A stretch of DNA of 63,327 bases from an uncultured Prevotella sp. (lineage in GTDB: Bacteria; Bacteroidota; Bacteroidia; Bacteroidales; Bacteroidaceae). The stretch lies in assembly GCA_938028745.1 (NCBI GenBank), contig CALIZL010000078.1:1-63327 (forward strand). Reading direction: 5' to 3'. The notes beneath the pieces are model-generated. The model worked only from the letters and a program-made list of their open reading frames with translations. It was not told the origin of the DNA and ran no database searches. The stretch's first letter is position 1. The number at the start of each line of letters is the position of its first letter. Made by a program: the position numbers and the translations under genes. Shown piece after piece: positions 33,896-41,691 of the stretch.

Positions 33896-34321
33896 TTTTA
33901 TTTAACAATTACATTATACTTTGTTAGGCGTCTCATTACCATCACATAAAAAGATACGTAATATTTTTCCTTTTATCCGCTTGCGAATATCAAAACCAAA
34001 AGGTATATTTGCAAAGTAGAAAATACATTTGGAGGAAAAGAGATGGTGGAGAAGAAACAATGAAAGTTTTATGGCTGTAAAGCACAAGAGACAATAGTAC
34101 ATCAAAAAGTAGGAGAAAGAAATAATAGAAGATTACGAGAGACTTACAGGGAAAATCCAACTTCTTTAAGGTACTATGAACGATTTGCTTAATTGAGAAC
34201 ATCAATAAAGAATACTAGACATAAGGTTTTTTACTGCACAACCTGTGATAATATAAGGGCTACAAACAACTCTCTTAGCCATTAAGAGCCCTTTAATAAT
34301 TGCTAATCAAGCACCAACAGC
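33896..34321. other. A+T-rich non-coding or decayed stretch
   Basis: This is clearly A+T-richer than the flanks. Both strands are full of stop codons, with only short hydrophobic frames on the minus strand. It is the left edge of a small accessory patch that continues through two orphan genes to about 35.1 kb. No attachment site or repeat was recognised. Confidence 0.45.
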
Positions 34322-34711
34322 ATGAGTCAATACATTTTATTTACAGCAAAAGACAACACAGGATTCTGTGGAATTGAGGGCATGCCGTTCTACCAAAAAC
34401 ATGCGAAAATCCTATTTGAAATTAGCATTGACTGTGAGATATGCACGTTTCCAAGTTTCGACCAATTGTGCATGGATGCTCAAGATGCGCTATTAGATGG
34501 TACACCAATCAGCAACACCACACTTTTCAGTTTCATACGCACTCTGAAAGACGAAGAGTTCTATTCTTGGTACGGCTCAGAATGTGGCGATTTAACCGAG
34601 TTCAGCAGTTTCAACGCGCTTGTTAATCACATTGAAAAGAGCCTAACCACTGCATCAGGAGAATTATATATACACTATAAGAAGAGTAACAACACACCTA
34701 CTCCAACATAA
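34322..34711 (+). CDS. Orphan acidic protein (129 aa), immunity-protein-like
   Basis: This soluble protein is rich in acidic and aromatic residues: YILFTAKDNTGFCGIEGMPF, ILFEISIDCEICTFPSFDQL, FSFIRTLKDEEFYSWYGSECGDL, FSSFNALVNHIEKSL. No signal peptide. Low G+C, small size, acidity and clustering with another small acidic gene resemble orphan immunity genes of polymorphic toxin loci; no toxin is present, so this is inference. No family recognised. Confidence 0.65.
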   Translation: MSQYILFTAKDNTGFCGIEGMPFYQKHAKILFEISIDCEICTFPSFDQLCMDAQDALLDGTPISNTTLFSFIRTLKDEEFYSWYGSECGDLTEFSSFNALVNHIEKSLTTASGELYIHYKKSNNTPTPT

Positions 34712-34751
34712 AGTAAAGAGTCGGCAAGTCGGTCAAAATTATATCCCTGCA

Positions 34752-35039
34752 ATGAAACCACGACAAATACCAAGAATTGAGGTTAATTTCAACGAACTAG
34801 TTGAAGATTTTCAAGTGCTACTATCAAAAGAAGACAGTATCATTGATTGCGATGGAAACATCATTGTACTACAAGAAGGGTTGGAGATTGAGGTTTTTGA
34901 ACTTGACTTTGACGAGAACAATAAAAGGGACGACATTGAAGCAAGAGGTTATGCAACAAGATACAGCAATCCATTATACGAACAAGTAAAGTGGTGTTGC
35001 AAAATAGATGAAAAAGGGATTACCCATTCAAAGGGCTGA
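34752..35039 (+). CDS. Orphan acidic protein (95 aa), immunity-protein-like
   Basis: This small soluble acidic protein starts MKPRQIPRIEVNFNELVEDF and contains IDCDGNIIVLQEGLEIEVFELDFDENN, then ATRYSNPLYEQVKWCCKID. The alternating strand pattern after DGN, with LQEGLEIEVFE and a C-terminal CKID strand, is reminiscent of small beta-rich immunity proteins. It starts 40 nt after the preceding orphan gene on the same strand, with the same low G+C. No family recognised. Confidence 0.65.
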   Translation: MKPRQIPRIEVNFNELVEDFQVLLSKEDSIIDCDGNIIVLQEGLEIEVFELDFDENNKRDDIEARGYATRYSNPLYEQVKWCCKIDEKGITHSKG

Positions 35040-35172
35040 ATCAAAACTAAACCACACCACACCTGCAAAACATTGAAGTAGTCAACACTGAGCAGCACAT
35101 GCTGCTGTCATTGCTGCCCACCATAAAACACCTCATGCGCGAAGGGTTTACAAGTCAAAATAACCTACAAAA

Positions 35173-35904
35173 CTACTTCTTTTTCAATCGTGCAAATTCC
35201 TTTTTAGCCTTGTCCAACTGCTTTCTGAAGGCCTCATCAGCATGCAGGCGCGCCACGGCAGCACTTGCAGCTAGGCGTGCAGCATCTACATCGCTCTGAT
35301 AATGAAAGCCGGCAATCACCCTACTTTCGCCATATTCGTAGCCACGCACAAGTATCTCGTCTTGTCTTTCGGGGTTAATCTCGGCCAAAACCAGGGCCAT
35401 AGCCCAGCCGCGAGCCGTATGACCAGAGGGGAAAGAGCCTGTATGGCGCAGTTCTTCCTCTTCGTGTGGCACGGCTGTTCCCTCTCCAAACTGCACGTAT
35501 GGGCGCTTACGCATGTATTTCTTCTTCGCACTACGCACCGAAAGGCTGCCATCGTTCTCCACTCGCTCCATCAAATAGTACAGTTCGGGCGTTGTTTGCT
35601 TGCTAATTGGCATGCCGAACGCCTCTGAAAAGCCATAAAGTACGGAGTCGATGTCAACAGATGCATCGTAAATGGCTTGCTTTCCACGCGCTGTATTGCG
35701 CATAGACTTACCCCATTGATAGCGATTAAAGTCGTTAAGGTATGCTATGCTCGACGTATCGGGCGGCGCGGGGATGAACTTTGTGGCATCCGCAAAATCC
35801 GTTTTATTTAGAAACGAAGGCCAACGATTAGCTTTAGACGTTTCTTGAGCGTTCAAACACAGCGTGCCCAATAGGGCAACGAAGATTAAAGCAGTTCTCT
35901 TCAT
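35173..35904 (-). CDS. Class A non-specific acid phosphatase (PAP2 superfamily)
   Basis: This 243-residue secreted enzyme has a Sec signal (about 1-20, ending LCLNAQ). The three phosphatase motifs are intact: KKYMRKRP, then GSFPSGHTARGWAMAL with the catalytic His, then SRVIAGFHYQSDVDAAR with the nucleophilic His. The PSGHT form marks PhoN-type class A enzymes, which release phosphate from organic monoesters in the periplasm. A basic coiled tail FRKQLDKAKKEFARLKKK closes the protein. It lies downstream of purN. Confidence 0.94.
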   Translation of the reverse strand: MKRTALIFVALLGTLCLNAQETSKANRWPSFLNKTDFADATKFIPAPPDTSSIAYLNDFNRYQWGKSMRNTARGKQAIYDASVDIDSVLYGFSEAFGMPISKQTTPELYYLMERVENDGSLSVRSAKKKYMRKRPYVQFGEGTAVPHEEEELRHTGSFPSGHTARGWAMALVLAEINPERQDEILVRGYEYGESRVIAGFHYQSDVDAARLAASAAVARLHADEAFRKQLDKAKKEFARLKKK

Positions 35905-35927
35905 TATGGTTTTCCGTTAAGTGTAAT

Positions 35928-36503
35928 CTATAAATTAGTCTTTTCCAACACCTGCGCAATAACTTCGGGAAAGTGGGCTTGTTCCAATTGGTGTACTTTC
36001 TCGGCAATATCGTCGGGCGTATCGCTGTCTGATAAAGGCGTAGAATATTGTGCAACAATCTCGCCAGCATCGCAATCGTCGCTCACCCAATGGATAGTGA
36101 TGCCCGTTTCTTTCTCTCCTGCGACCTTAACCGCCTCGTGAACATGGTGCCCATACATGCCTTTCCCACCGAATTTTGGCAGCAAGGCAGGATGAATGTT
36201 GAGCATACGTTGATGAAAAGCAGCAACAAGGAAAGGCGGAATCATCAATAAGAAACCGGCCAAGACAATGAAATTCACCTCGTGCGCATTCAACAAGTCC
36301 ATCACTTTGCTTTCATCGTTAAACTCGGCTTTGGTTAATACGGCCGTAGGCACATGGTGGTTCTTGGCCCTAACAAGGGCATAGGCATCGGGCTTGTTGC
36401 TCAACACCAAGGCGATATGTACGTTGGCATCATCGGCAAAGAACCTGATGATGTTCTCGCAGTTGGTTCCGCTGCCCGAAACAAAGACGGCAATGTTGGT
36501 CAT
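35928..36503 (-). CDS. purN: Phosphoribosylglycinamide formyltransferase
   Basis: This 191-residue enzyme uses 10-formyl-THF to formylate GAR in purine synthesis. The GAR-binding motif is VSGSGTNCENIIRFF and the catalytic region is NIHPALLPKFGGKGMYGHHVHEAV with the conserved Asn and His. The catalytic Asp lies in GITIHWVSDDCDAGEIVAQ. Length is normal. It starts 138 nt after the S4-protein stop and is followed by the acid phosphatase gene after 23 nt. Confidence 0.97.
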   Translation of the reverse strand: MTNIAVFVSGSGTNCENIIRFFADDANVHIALVLSNKPDAYALVRAKNHHVPTAVLTKAEFNDESKVMDLLNAHEVNFIVLAGFLLMIPPFLVAAFHQRMLNIHPALLPKFGGKGMYGHHVHEAVKVAGEKETGITIHWVSDDCDAGEIVAQYSTPLSDSDTPDDIAEKVHQLEQAHFPEVIAQVLEKTNL

Positions 36504-36641
36504 AGGGTTTGTATATGCTTTATTGTTTACGTTGGTTAATGTTGTTCTCTGTACAAAAAGCGCATGTAAAAACGCCTGCCACTAGCCTACATAGGCCCGA
36601 AAAGGCATAAAAGGCTGGCTTATAATCTGCTTACAATCAGC

Positions 36642-37055
36642 TTATTCGTCGCCATCGTCCTCATCGTCGAACCCGAACATCACGGGATCTACAAAGGCAT
36701 CTAATGCGCGACGTTCCTTTTTCGTTGGTCGCCCCGTGCCGTGCGCCCTGTCTATAAAGCCACTGATGCGGCTCATCTGCAACAGTTCGTACTGCTTTTG
36801 GTCGGTAACGTTCTCGTAAATTTCGGGCAACAGCTTTGCTCCCACACGTTGTTCGATGGTTTTCAGCACCTTGAACGAGTAGGTTACGGGCGGTTTTTTC
36901 ACGCTCACCACGTCGCCTTCCTTAATCGTTCGACTTGGTTTCAGGTTCACCCCATTAAGCGTTACGCGCCCGTTTTTGCAGGCATCGGCCGCTATCGAGC
37001 GAGTTTTAAATATCCGCGCGACCCACAACCATTTGTCTATCCTAGCCTCGTTCAT
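36642..37055 (-). CDS. S4-domain RNA-binding protein (HslR/Hsp15-like)
   Basis: This 137-residue protein begins ARIDKWLWVARIFKTRSIAADACKNGRVTLNG, the S4 domain, then the RQD-type loop KPSRTIKEGDVVSVKK. Hsp15 homologs bind 50S subunits carrying stalled nascent chains. The ATG at 37055 is preferred over a TTG two codons earlier. The C terminus is acidic (GFDDEDDGDE). It lies 9 nt downstream of pth, with rplY upstream, a translation-related operon. Confidence 0.92.
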   Translation of the reverse strand: MNEARIDKWLWVARIFKTRSIAADACKNGRVTLNGVNLKPSRTIKEGDVVSVKKPPVTYSFKVLKTIEQRVGAKLLPEIYENVTDQKQYELLQMSRISGFIDRAHGTGRPTKKERRALDAFVDPVMFGFDDEDDGDE

Positions 37056-37064
37056 CGCCAAAAG

Positions 37065-37634
37065 TTATGCGTTCTTTTTGTTAAACTGGTTCATTGTCAC
37101 CGTTATCCCTGCCAAGGCAAAGCTCTTGATAATCTCAATGCTGCGCTCAATGGCAGGCTCTAAGGCTTTAAGTTCCTCGTCATCGTATTCGCCCAACACC
37201 CAATCTACCTGTCCTCCGCGCGGAAATTCGTTGCCGATACCCACACGCAATCGGGCATATTGCGGTCCGATAAGCTGCTGGATATGCCCCAACCCATTGT
37301 GTCCGCCATTGCTGCCATTGCCTTTCAGTCGCAAAGTGCCAAGCGGCAGGGCCAAATCGTCTACCACAACGAGTAGGTGTTCTTGTGGAATATTCTCTTT
37401 ATCGAGCCAATAACGCACGGCGTTTCCACTGAGGTTCATAAACGTTGACGGCTTTAACAGAACCAACTTGCGACCTTTTACCATCGCAGAGCTGACAAAA
37501 CCATAACGCTTATCCTCAAAAACAATATTGGACGCCTTTGCAAAAGCGTCCAATATCATAAATCCAGTATTGTGACGGGTTGCCTCGTATTCTCGTCCGG
37601 GGTTTCCCAAGCCTACAATTAAATATTTCTCCAT
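37065..37634 (-). CDS. pth: Peptidyl-tRNA hydrolase
   Basis: This 189-residue enzyme releases peptides from dropped-off peptidyl-tRNA. The motifs GLGNPGREYEATRHNTGF (catalytic His at about 20), KPSTFMNLSG and DDLALPLGTLRLKGNGSNGGHNGL are intact. Length is typical. It follows rplY by 31 nt, a classical gene pair, and precedes the S4-domain gene. Confidence 0.97.
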   Translation of the reverse strand: MEKYLIVGLGNPGREYEATRHNTGFMILDAFAKASNIVFEDKRYGFVSSAMVKGRKLVLLKPSTFMNLSGNAVRYWLDKENIPQEHLLVVVDDLALPLGTLRLKGNGSNGGHNGLGHIQQLIGPQYARLRVGIGNEFPRGGQVDWVLGEYDDEELKALEPAIERSIEIIKSFALAGITVTMNQFNKKNA

Positions 37635-37665
37635 TCAGAAAAGTGGTTATTCAAAACCCACGTTT

Positions 37666-38268
37666 TTACTTACCTGCGGCAGCGGCAGCAGCGGCAGCGG
37701 CGGCAGCACGTGTCATCTTAACGGTGCAAACGATAACGTCTTTCGGCGTTACCACTTCCAAACCTTCGAACGAAAGTTCGCCAGCCTTGATGCTCTTACC
37801 GATGGTCAGTGCAGTTACGTCAACGTCTAGCTTTTCAGGAATTTGCTTGTAAGGAGCCTTAACCATCACCTTACGGATAGAAAGGCTAAGACGTCCACCA
37901 TCGCGAACACCCTGAGCCAAGCCCACGAGGTTAACGGGAATACCGATAGCGATGCTCTTTTCTTCGTTTATTTCGTAGAAGTCCACGTGCAGCAGGGCAT
38001 CCGTTACGGGGTGGAATTGCAGTTCCTTCATGATGGCGGTGTGCTTTTGGCCATCGATGTCGAGGTTAACCACATAGATGTGGGGCGTATAAACCACCTT
38101 GCGAAGTTCGGCCATAGGCACAGCGAACGAAAGAGCCTCGGGCAGACCGTCAGCGTTTTTTTTCTCGCCATAAAGGTTACAAGGAATCAATCCTTCTTTT
38201 CTCATCTCCTTAGAAGCCTTCTTTCCCAGGTTGCTTCTGCTCTTACCTGCTACATTAATTTCTCTCAT
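37666..38268 (-). CDS. rplY: Ribosomal protein L25/general stress protein Ctc
   Basis: This 200-residue two-domain form has an N-terminal L25 5S-rRNA-binding domain (IPCNLYGEKKNADGLPEALSFAVP) and a C-terminal TL5/Ctc domain ending in a long alanine tract (about 11 Ala) and GK. The alanine run is coded by mixed GCA/GCG/GCC codons. The gene is first in the rplY-pth-S4 group. A TAACTTTG promoter element lies about 100 nt upstream. Confidence 0.96.
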   Translation of the reverse strand: MREINVAGKSRSNLGKKASKEMRKEGLIPCNLYGEKKNADGLPEALSFAVPMAELRKVVYTPHIYVVNLDIDGQKHTAIMKELQFHPVTDALLHVDFYEINEEKSIAIGIPVNLVGLAQGVRDGGRLSLSIRKVMVKAPYKQIPEKLDVDVTALTIGKSIKAGELSFEGLEVVTPKDVIVCTVKMTRAAAAAAAAAAAGK

Positions 38269-38364
38269 AATGTGTTACTCTAAATTAAGTTGTTAAACAA
38301 TTGTGCTTAATTCGCCATCACACGAAATATCAATTTCTTGATTGATGCGCCTTAAAAAGCGGTG

Positions 38365-38372
38365 CAAAGTTA
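38365..38372 (-). promoter_or_regulatory. -7 element TAACTTTG for rplY
   Basis: TAACTTTG on the minus strand fits TAnnTTTG and lies 97 nt upstream of the rplY ATG, implying a leader of about 90 nt. Confidence 0.55.
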
Positions 38373-38455
38373 CGTCTTTTCTTTGAATTACGCAACGCAT
38401 GGGTGTTAAAAGTGCACCTTTGGGGCGTGCGATTTAGCCCTTTTCGTTTCCTTAT

Positions 38456-39106
38456 TTACTTGCTTGCACGATTTAAACGCAGTCCGCAGAGCATGCCGTC
38501 CATACTTCCAAGCAGCGAAGTGGCGGTTTTCAGCGAGGCGTTTCCACTGAAACTGCCAATAGCTTTGAGGTAAGTGAGCATCTTCGAGGCATCCATCACG
38601 ATGAGCAAGTCGTTGCCGTCTACCTGCGTAGTGCCAACAAGTTGTTTTATTTCGCCTGCATATTTCAGCACCACTTCTTTACCCTTGATGGTAAAAGTGC
38701 CGCGCAGACGTCGGCCAGCGATGGTTTGCGTAAAGCGACCGTTGCGTGTAAAGGTCATTTTCATCGCCCCTTTGGTAATGCCCACCTTGTTAAGTTGCGT
38801 TTCAATGGTCTTTTCTATGGCGCTCGACGCCAGCTTTCCGCCAGCCTTTTTCAGCAAGTTCTCACTCATAAACACCACAGCCGGTTCGGTGTAAGTCCAT
38901 TCGCCAACAAGATTATCAATGGTAGCCACTTTCTTATCAGAGAAGATGGAGGTAATACCCGAAAGCAAATCGTCGGTTGTTCCGCCATTCGATAATATGT
39001 CTGCACCATTTTGCAGTATCTTCCCAAAGTCGAATTGGGCGTACGCTTTGTTGCCCATTAGCGACATGGCAGCAATGGCCATGCCCACAATCATTTTCTT
39101 ATTCAT
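38456..39106 (-). CDS. DUF4923 family secreted protein
   Basis: This 216-residue protein has a Sec signal (about 1-23, ending NKAYAQ). The mature part begins FDFGKILQNGADILSNGG and contains TIDNLVGEWTYTEPAVVFMSENLLKKAGGKLA, then an alternating-strand half with TFTRNGRFTQTIAGRRLRGTFTIKGKEVVLKYAG. This organisation is that of the Bacteroidales DUF4923 family; its function is unknown. A consensus-like promoter lies 25 nt upstream. Confidence 0.9.
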   Translation of the reverse strand: MNKKMIVGMAIAAMSLMGNKAYAQFDFGKILQNGADILSNGGTTDDLLSGITSIFSDKKVATIDNLVGEWTYTEPAVVFMSENLLKKAGGKLASSAIEKTIETQLNKVGITKGAMKMTFTRNGRFTQTIAGRRLRGTFTIKGKEVVLKYAGEIKQLVGTTQVDGNDLLIVMDASKMLTYLKAIGSFSGNASLKTATSLLGSMDGMLCGLRLNRASK

Positions 39107-39130
39107 TGTTATACCCTAATTTTCGTGGTG

Positions 39131-39160
39131 CAAAGTTACGCAAATTTGTGGGAATACAAA
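39131..39160 (-). promoter_or_regulatory. Promoter TTTG-N18-TAACTTTG for the DUF4923 gene
   Basis: On the minus strand TTTG (39160-39157) and TAACTTTG (39138-39131) are 18 nt apart, slightly short of the usual 19-21, and lie 25 nt before the ATG at 39106. Confidence 0.6.
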
Positions 39161-39204
39161 GTTTGGGGATAAATTTTCTAGGGTAACTACGAGGCTTAGA
39201 ACAA

Positions 39205-39375
39205 CTAGGATGCCTAGGAAAACTAGGATACGTAGGGCTACTAGGATGCCTAGAAAGCCTAGGATAACTAGAATAACTAGAATAACTAGGATTACTAGAA
39301 TGCCTAGAAAACCTAGGATACCTAGGGCTACTAGGATGCCTAGAAAGCCTAGAAAACCTAGAATAACTAAAACAC
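39205..39375. repeat. 9-bp CTAGGATGC-type array, 19 units in perfect register
   Basis: Units start every 9 nt from 39205 to 39367 without any indel: CTAGGATGC, CTAGGAAAA, CTAGGATAC, GTAGGGCTA, CTAGGATGC, CTAGAAAGC, CTAGGATAA, CTAGAATAA and so on. A block of five units recurs 90 bp (10 units) later. Words CCTAGG and CCTAGA give small palindromes. The array lies 11 nt beyond the stop codon of the four-helix-bundle gene. Confidence 0.93.
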
Positions 39376-39386
39376 CAATTATCCCC

Positions 39387-40067
39387 TCACTCTTCCAGCT
39401 TTCGCCTCTCCAACTCTGCTTTCAGCCTTTGCACTTCGACCTTTAACTGTTCGTTCTCCACTTTCAGTTTCTCTAACAGTTCGTCTTGTGCCTGCCTATA
39501 CCCCGTGCGAGCAGCGTGCATACGTTCTTTTATGCCGCCCTGTTCCACAAACCATTTCTCTAATACTTTCAGATAACTGCACATCATCTTATCCGTTATG
39601 TGGCAAAGCGTAAGCAGCGTGTTGCAGAACTCCTCCGCCGTCCATTTGTTGGCGTAAGGCAAATAGCACTCTGCCCTGTTGTTTGCCCTGCAAAAATTGA
39701 GCATCGAGTTGTAGCGAGGATGCGCATTGTCCCAACAAGTAAGGCCGCGCGTATGCACAAAATCTTCATAATCTTCGCGCAACTCGCGAAGTGAACCACG
39801 AGCCACATTAAGCAGTTTAAGCTCCATCTCTGTCGAAGTGTTGCCGTCTTCAATTCCCTCGACAATGTTTTGCTTACTCGACCGCGCCGCCTGAACCATT
39901 TGGTCTACGGTGCGGTCGCCATACTTAGGTAAGAAACGCTTGCAGAAGATATACGTTAGTTGGAATATGGCATCCGCTTTCTGATAGAAGTGCAAGTCGG
40001 TGTATTTCGTGTTTCTGCGCAGTACGTCTTTTGCTGTTTGTTGTTTTTCTTCTGGTAGAAAGGTCAT
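39387..40067 (-). CDS. Four-helix-bundle protein with C-terminal suffix domain
   Basis: This 226-residue protein matches the four-helix-bundle family related to 23S rRNA intervening-sequence proteins and the DGR accessory protein Avd. Core segments are YQKADAIFQLTYIFCKRFLP, TVDQMVQAARSSKQNIVEG, EMELKLLNVARGSLRELREDY and LKVLEKWFVEQGGIKERM. The conserved SKQNIVEG motif is intact, and the distal part matches the suffix domain found in Bacteroidota members. It ends in a coiled coil (EKLKVENEQLKVEVQRLKAE). No reverse transcriptase is nearby. A 9-bp array follows the gene and a 22-bp array precedes it. Family members are thought to bind nucleic acids; function here is unknown. Confidence 0.88.
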   Translation of the reverse strand: MTFLPEEKQQTAKDVLRRNTKYTDLHFYQKADAIFQLTYIFCKRFLPKYGDRTVDQMVQAARSSKQNIVEGIEDGNTSTEMELKLLNVARGSLRELREDYEDFVHTRGLTCWDNAHPRYNSMLNFCRANNRAECYLPYANKWTAEEFCNTLLTLCHITDKMMCSYLKVLEKWFVEQGGIKERMHAARTGYRQAQDELLEKLKVENEQLKVEVQRLKAELERRKLEE

Positions 40068-40150
40068 AGATTAGGTATCTTATCTTGTCATGATGAAAAA
40101 GATTGACGTTTGTAAAGCAGTTGCCTGCTGTAACGCGCATGCAGACATCA

Positions 40151-40257
40151 GTACAAGGTACCTTGTAGTGTCCCTACAAAAGGCTTGTACCGACACTACA
40201 AGGTGCTTGTAGCGCAAGTACAAGAGCCTTGTAGTGCGAGTACAAGGTGCCTTGTAC
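40151..40257. repeat. 22-bp TACAAG-N3-CTTGTA array C (5 units)
   Basis: TACAAG/TACAAA half-sites start at 40152, 40175, 40197, 40219 and 40241 (steps 23, 22, 22, 22). Each has a CTTGTA partner after 3-4 nt. Linkers are GTGTCCC, CCGACAC, GCGCAAG and GTGCGAG. The array lies upstream of the four-helix-bundle gene and 30 nt beyond the GH29 gene end. Confidence 0.92.
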
Positions 40258-40286
40258 TGATGTGTTGCTGCGCTTAGATGGTGCGT

Positions 40287-41603
40287 TTACATCGTCAACT
40301 CCACCACATAATCAACGTCGGTGGGCACTTTATCCAAATGCAGGGTGATGCCATCGGCATGCTTGGTAAAGTTAACACGCTTGCCAGTGGCAAACACTGT
40401 GGCCGACTTTGGCATGCGTTTGCCCAATGGCAGGTAAAGACCAGCCTCTTGCAAGTCTAATATATGTATGTAAAGCTTGTTGCCACGCTGCGTACTTACG
40501 CCCCAATGATGCGGTGCAACCAGTCCGCCACGCGTGCCATAGATGGTGTTGCCATACTTAGATAGCCATTGACCAATCTCTTTGAGACGAGCCACAGCCA
40601 GAGAAGGGAGTTCGCCTCCTGGCTCCGGACCAACGTTCAACAGCAAGTTGGCATTCTTACCAGCAGCCCTAACCAACATTTGTATCAGCTCTTTACCCGA
40701 CTTATAGTTGCTGTCTACAAGCGAATAACCCCAATGTTCGTTGATGGTTTGGCACGATTCTAAGGGCAGACGGCTAATGCTTTGACCCGAAAGACCTGCC
40801 TTATTCTCGCCAGGAAGGTCGCGCTCGAATATCTGAATATCTTCGCCTGCGAAGGGTGTTTGATGGTGATTGTTGGCTATTAAGCATTGGGGTTGCAGCT
40901 TATGTATCATAGCATATTGCTGCGGAAGTTCCCAATCGAAGGGCGTTGGGTCGCTGTCGTGGTCCCACCAGCCATCAAACCAAATGGCACCAACAGGCCC
41001 ATAGTTGGTAAGTAGCTCGGTAAGCTGCGTATTCATAAAGTTGTAGTAGCTCTTCCAGTTAGCTGCATCCTTAGGTCTACCCGTTCCTTTGCCCGTTCTT
41101 CCAATGGGATAGTCGGTGCGATACCAGTCTAGGTGCGAGTAATACAGGTGTAGCTTGATGCCTTGACGGGCGCAAGCCTCGGCCATTTCTTTGATAATGT
41201 CGCGCTTAAAGGGCGAACCGTCCACCGAATTGTACGTGCTGGTGCCCGTCTTAAAGAGCGAAAAGCCATCGTGATGGCGCGTGGTGATGGTTACATACTT
41301 GGCTCCTGCGGCCTTAATGGCAGCCACCCACTCGTCGGCATTGAAGTTTGAGGGGTAGAAAGTCTGCGCCAACTTGGGGTATTCCTTGTAGTTGATGTTG
41401 CGATTGGTCATCACCCATTCGCTTTCACCAATCATCGAGTACAGTCCCCAATGCAGAAACACGCCAAACTTTTGGTCTTGAAACGCTTCGCGCGCGGCAA
41501 GGTTTTGAGCCGTTGGCGTGTACTTGGAGGGTGCGTTGTTGTTTTGTGCCACCGCCCCTACGAAAGGAAGCAGGGCAAAGGCAAGTAAGATTGTTTTTTT
41601 CAT
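40287..41603 (-). CDS. Alpha-L-fucosidase, glycoside hydrolase family 29
   Basis: This 438-residue secreted enzyme has a Sec signal (about 1-20, FALLPFVGAVAQ). The TIM barrel shows FGVFLHWGLYSMIGESEWVM, TITTRHHDGFSLFKT, YYSHLDWYRTDYP and the nucleophile Asp in VGAIWFDGWWDHD. The chosen start is the ATG at 41603 with a standard signal peptide; a start seven codons earlier is possible. It is compact, with only a short C-terminal beta domain (YLPLGKRMPKSATVFATG). It should release terminal fucose from host glycans such as mucin or milk oligosaccharides. Confidence 0.93.
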   Translation of the reverse strand: MKKTILLAFALLPFVGAVAQNNNAPSKYTPTAQNLAAREAFQDQKFGVFLHWGLYSMIGESEWVMTNRNINYKEYPKLAQTFYPSNFNADEWVAAIKAAGAKYVTITTRHHDGFSLFKTGTSTYNSVDGSPFKRDIIKEMAEACARQGIKLHLYYSHLDWYRTDYPIGRTGKGTGRPKDAANWKSYYNFMNTQLTELLTNYGPVGAIWFDGWWDHDSDPTPFDWELPQQYAMIHKLQPQCLIANNHHQTPFAGEDIQIFERDLPGENKAGLSGQSISRLPLESCQTINEHWGYSLVDSNYKSGKELIQMLVRAAGKNANLLLNVGPEPGGELPSLAVARLKEIGQWLSKYGNTIYGTRGGLVAPHHWGVSTQRGNKLYIHILDLQEAGLYLPLGKRMPKSATVFATGKRVNFTKHADGITLHLDKVPTDVDYVVELTM

Positions 41604-41691
41604 TGCGTAAGTTAGTTTAGACATACATGTATGTTATATATATAATATGGTGTAAGGCTTGTGCCCCATACGTTGTTTTTAGTTGCCTTTC

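Noticed and set aside
33914..34205. Hydrophobic minus-strand frames in the A+T-rich patch
   Set aside because: They overlap each other in different frames, have no start context, and look like products of A+T-rich composition.
39210..39446. Plus-strand open frame encoding a basic TRI/PRK-rich peptide
   Set aside because: It is a by-product of the 9-bp CTAG array, which cannot give stops in that frame; it also runs into the opposite strand of the four-helix-bundle gene.
39387..40067. Diversity-generating retroelement accessory (Avd) locus
   Set aside because: No reverse transcriptase, template repeat or variable C-type lectin target occurs nearby; the suffix domain marks a different branch of the family.
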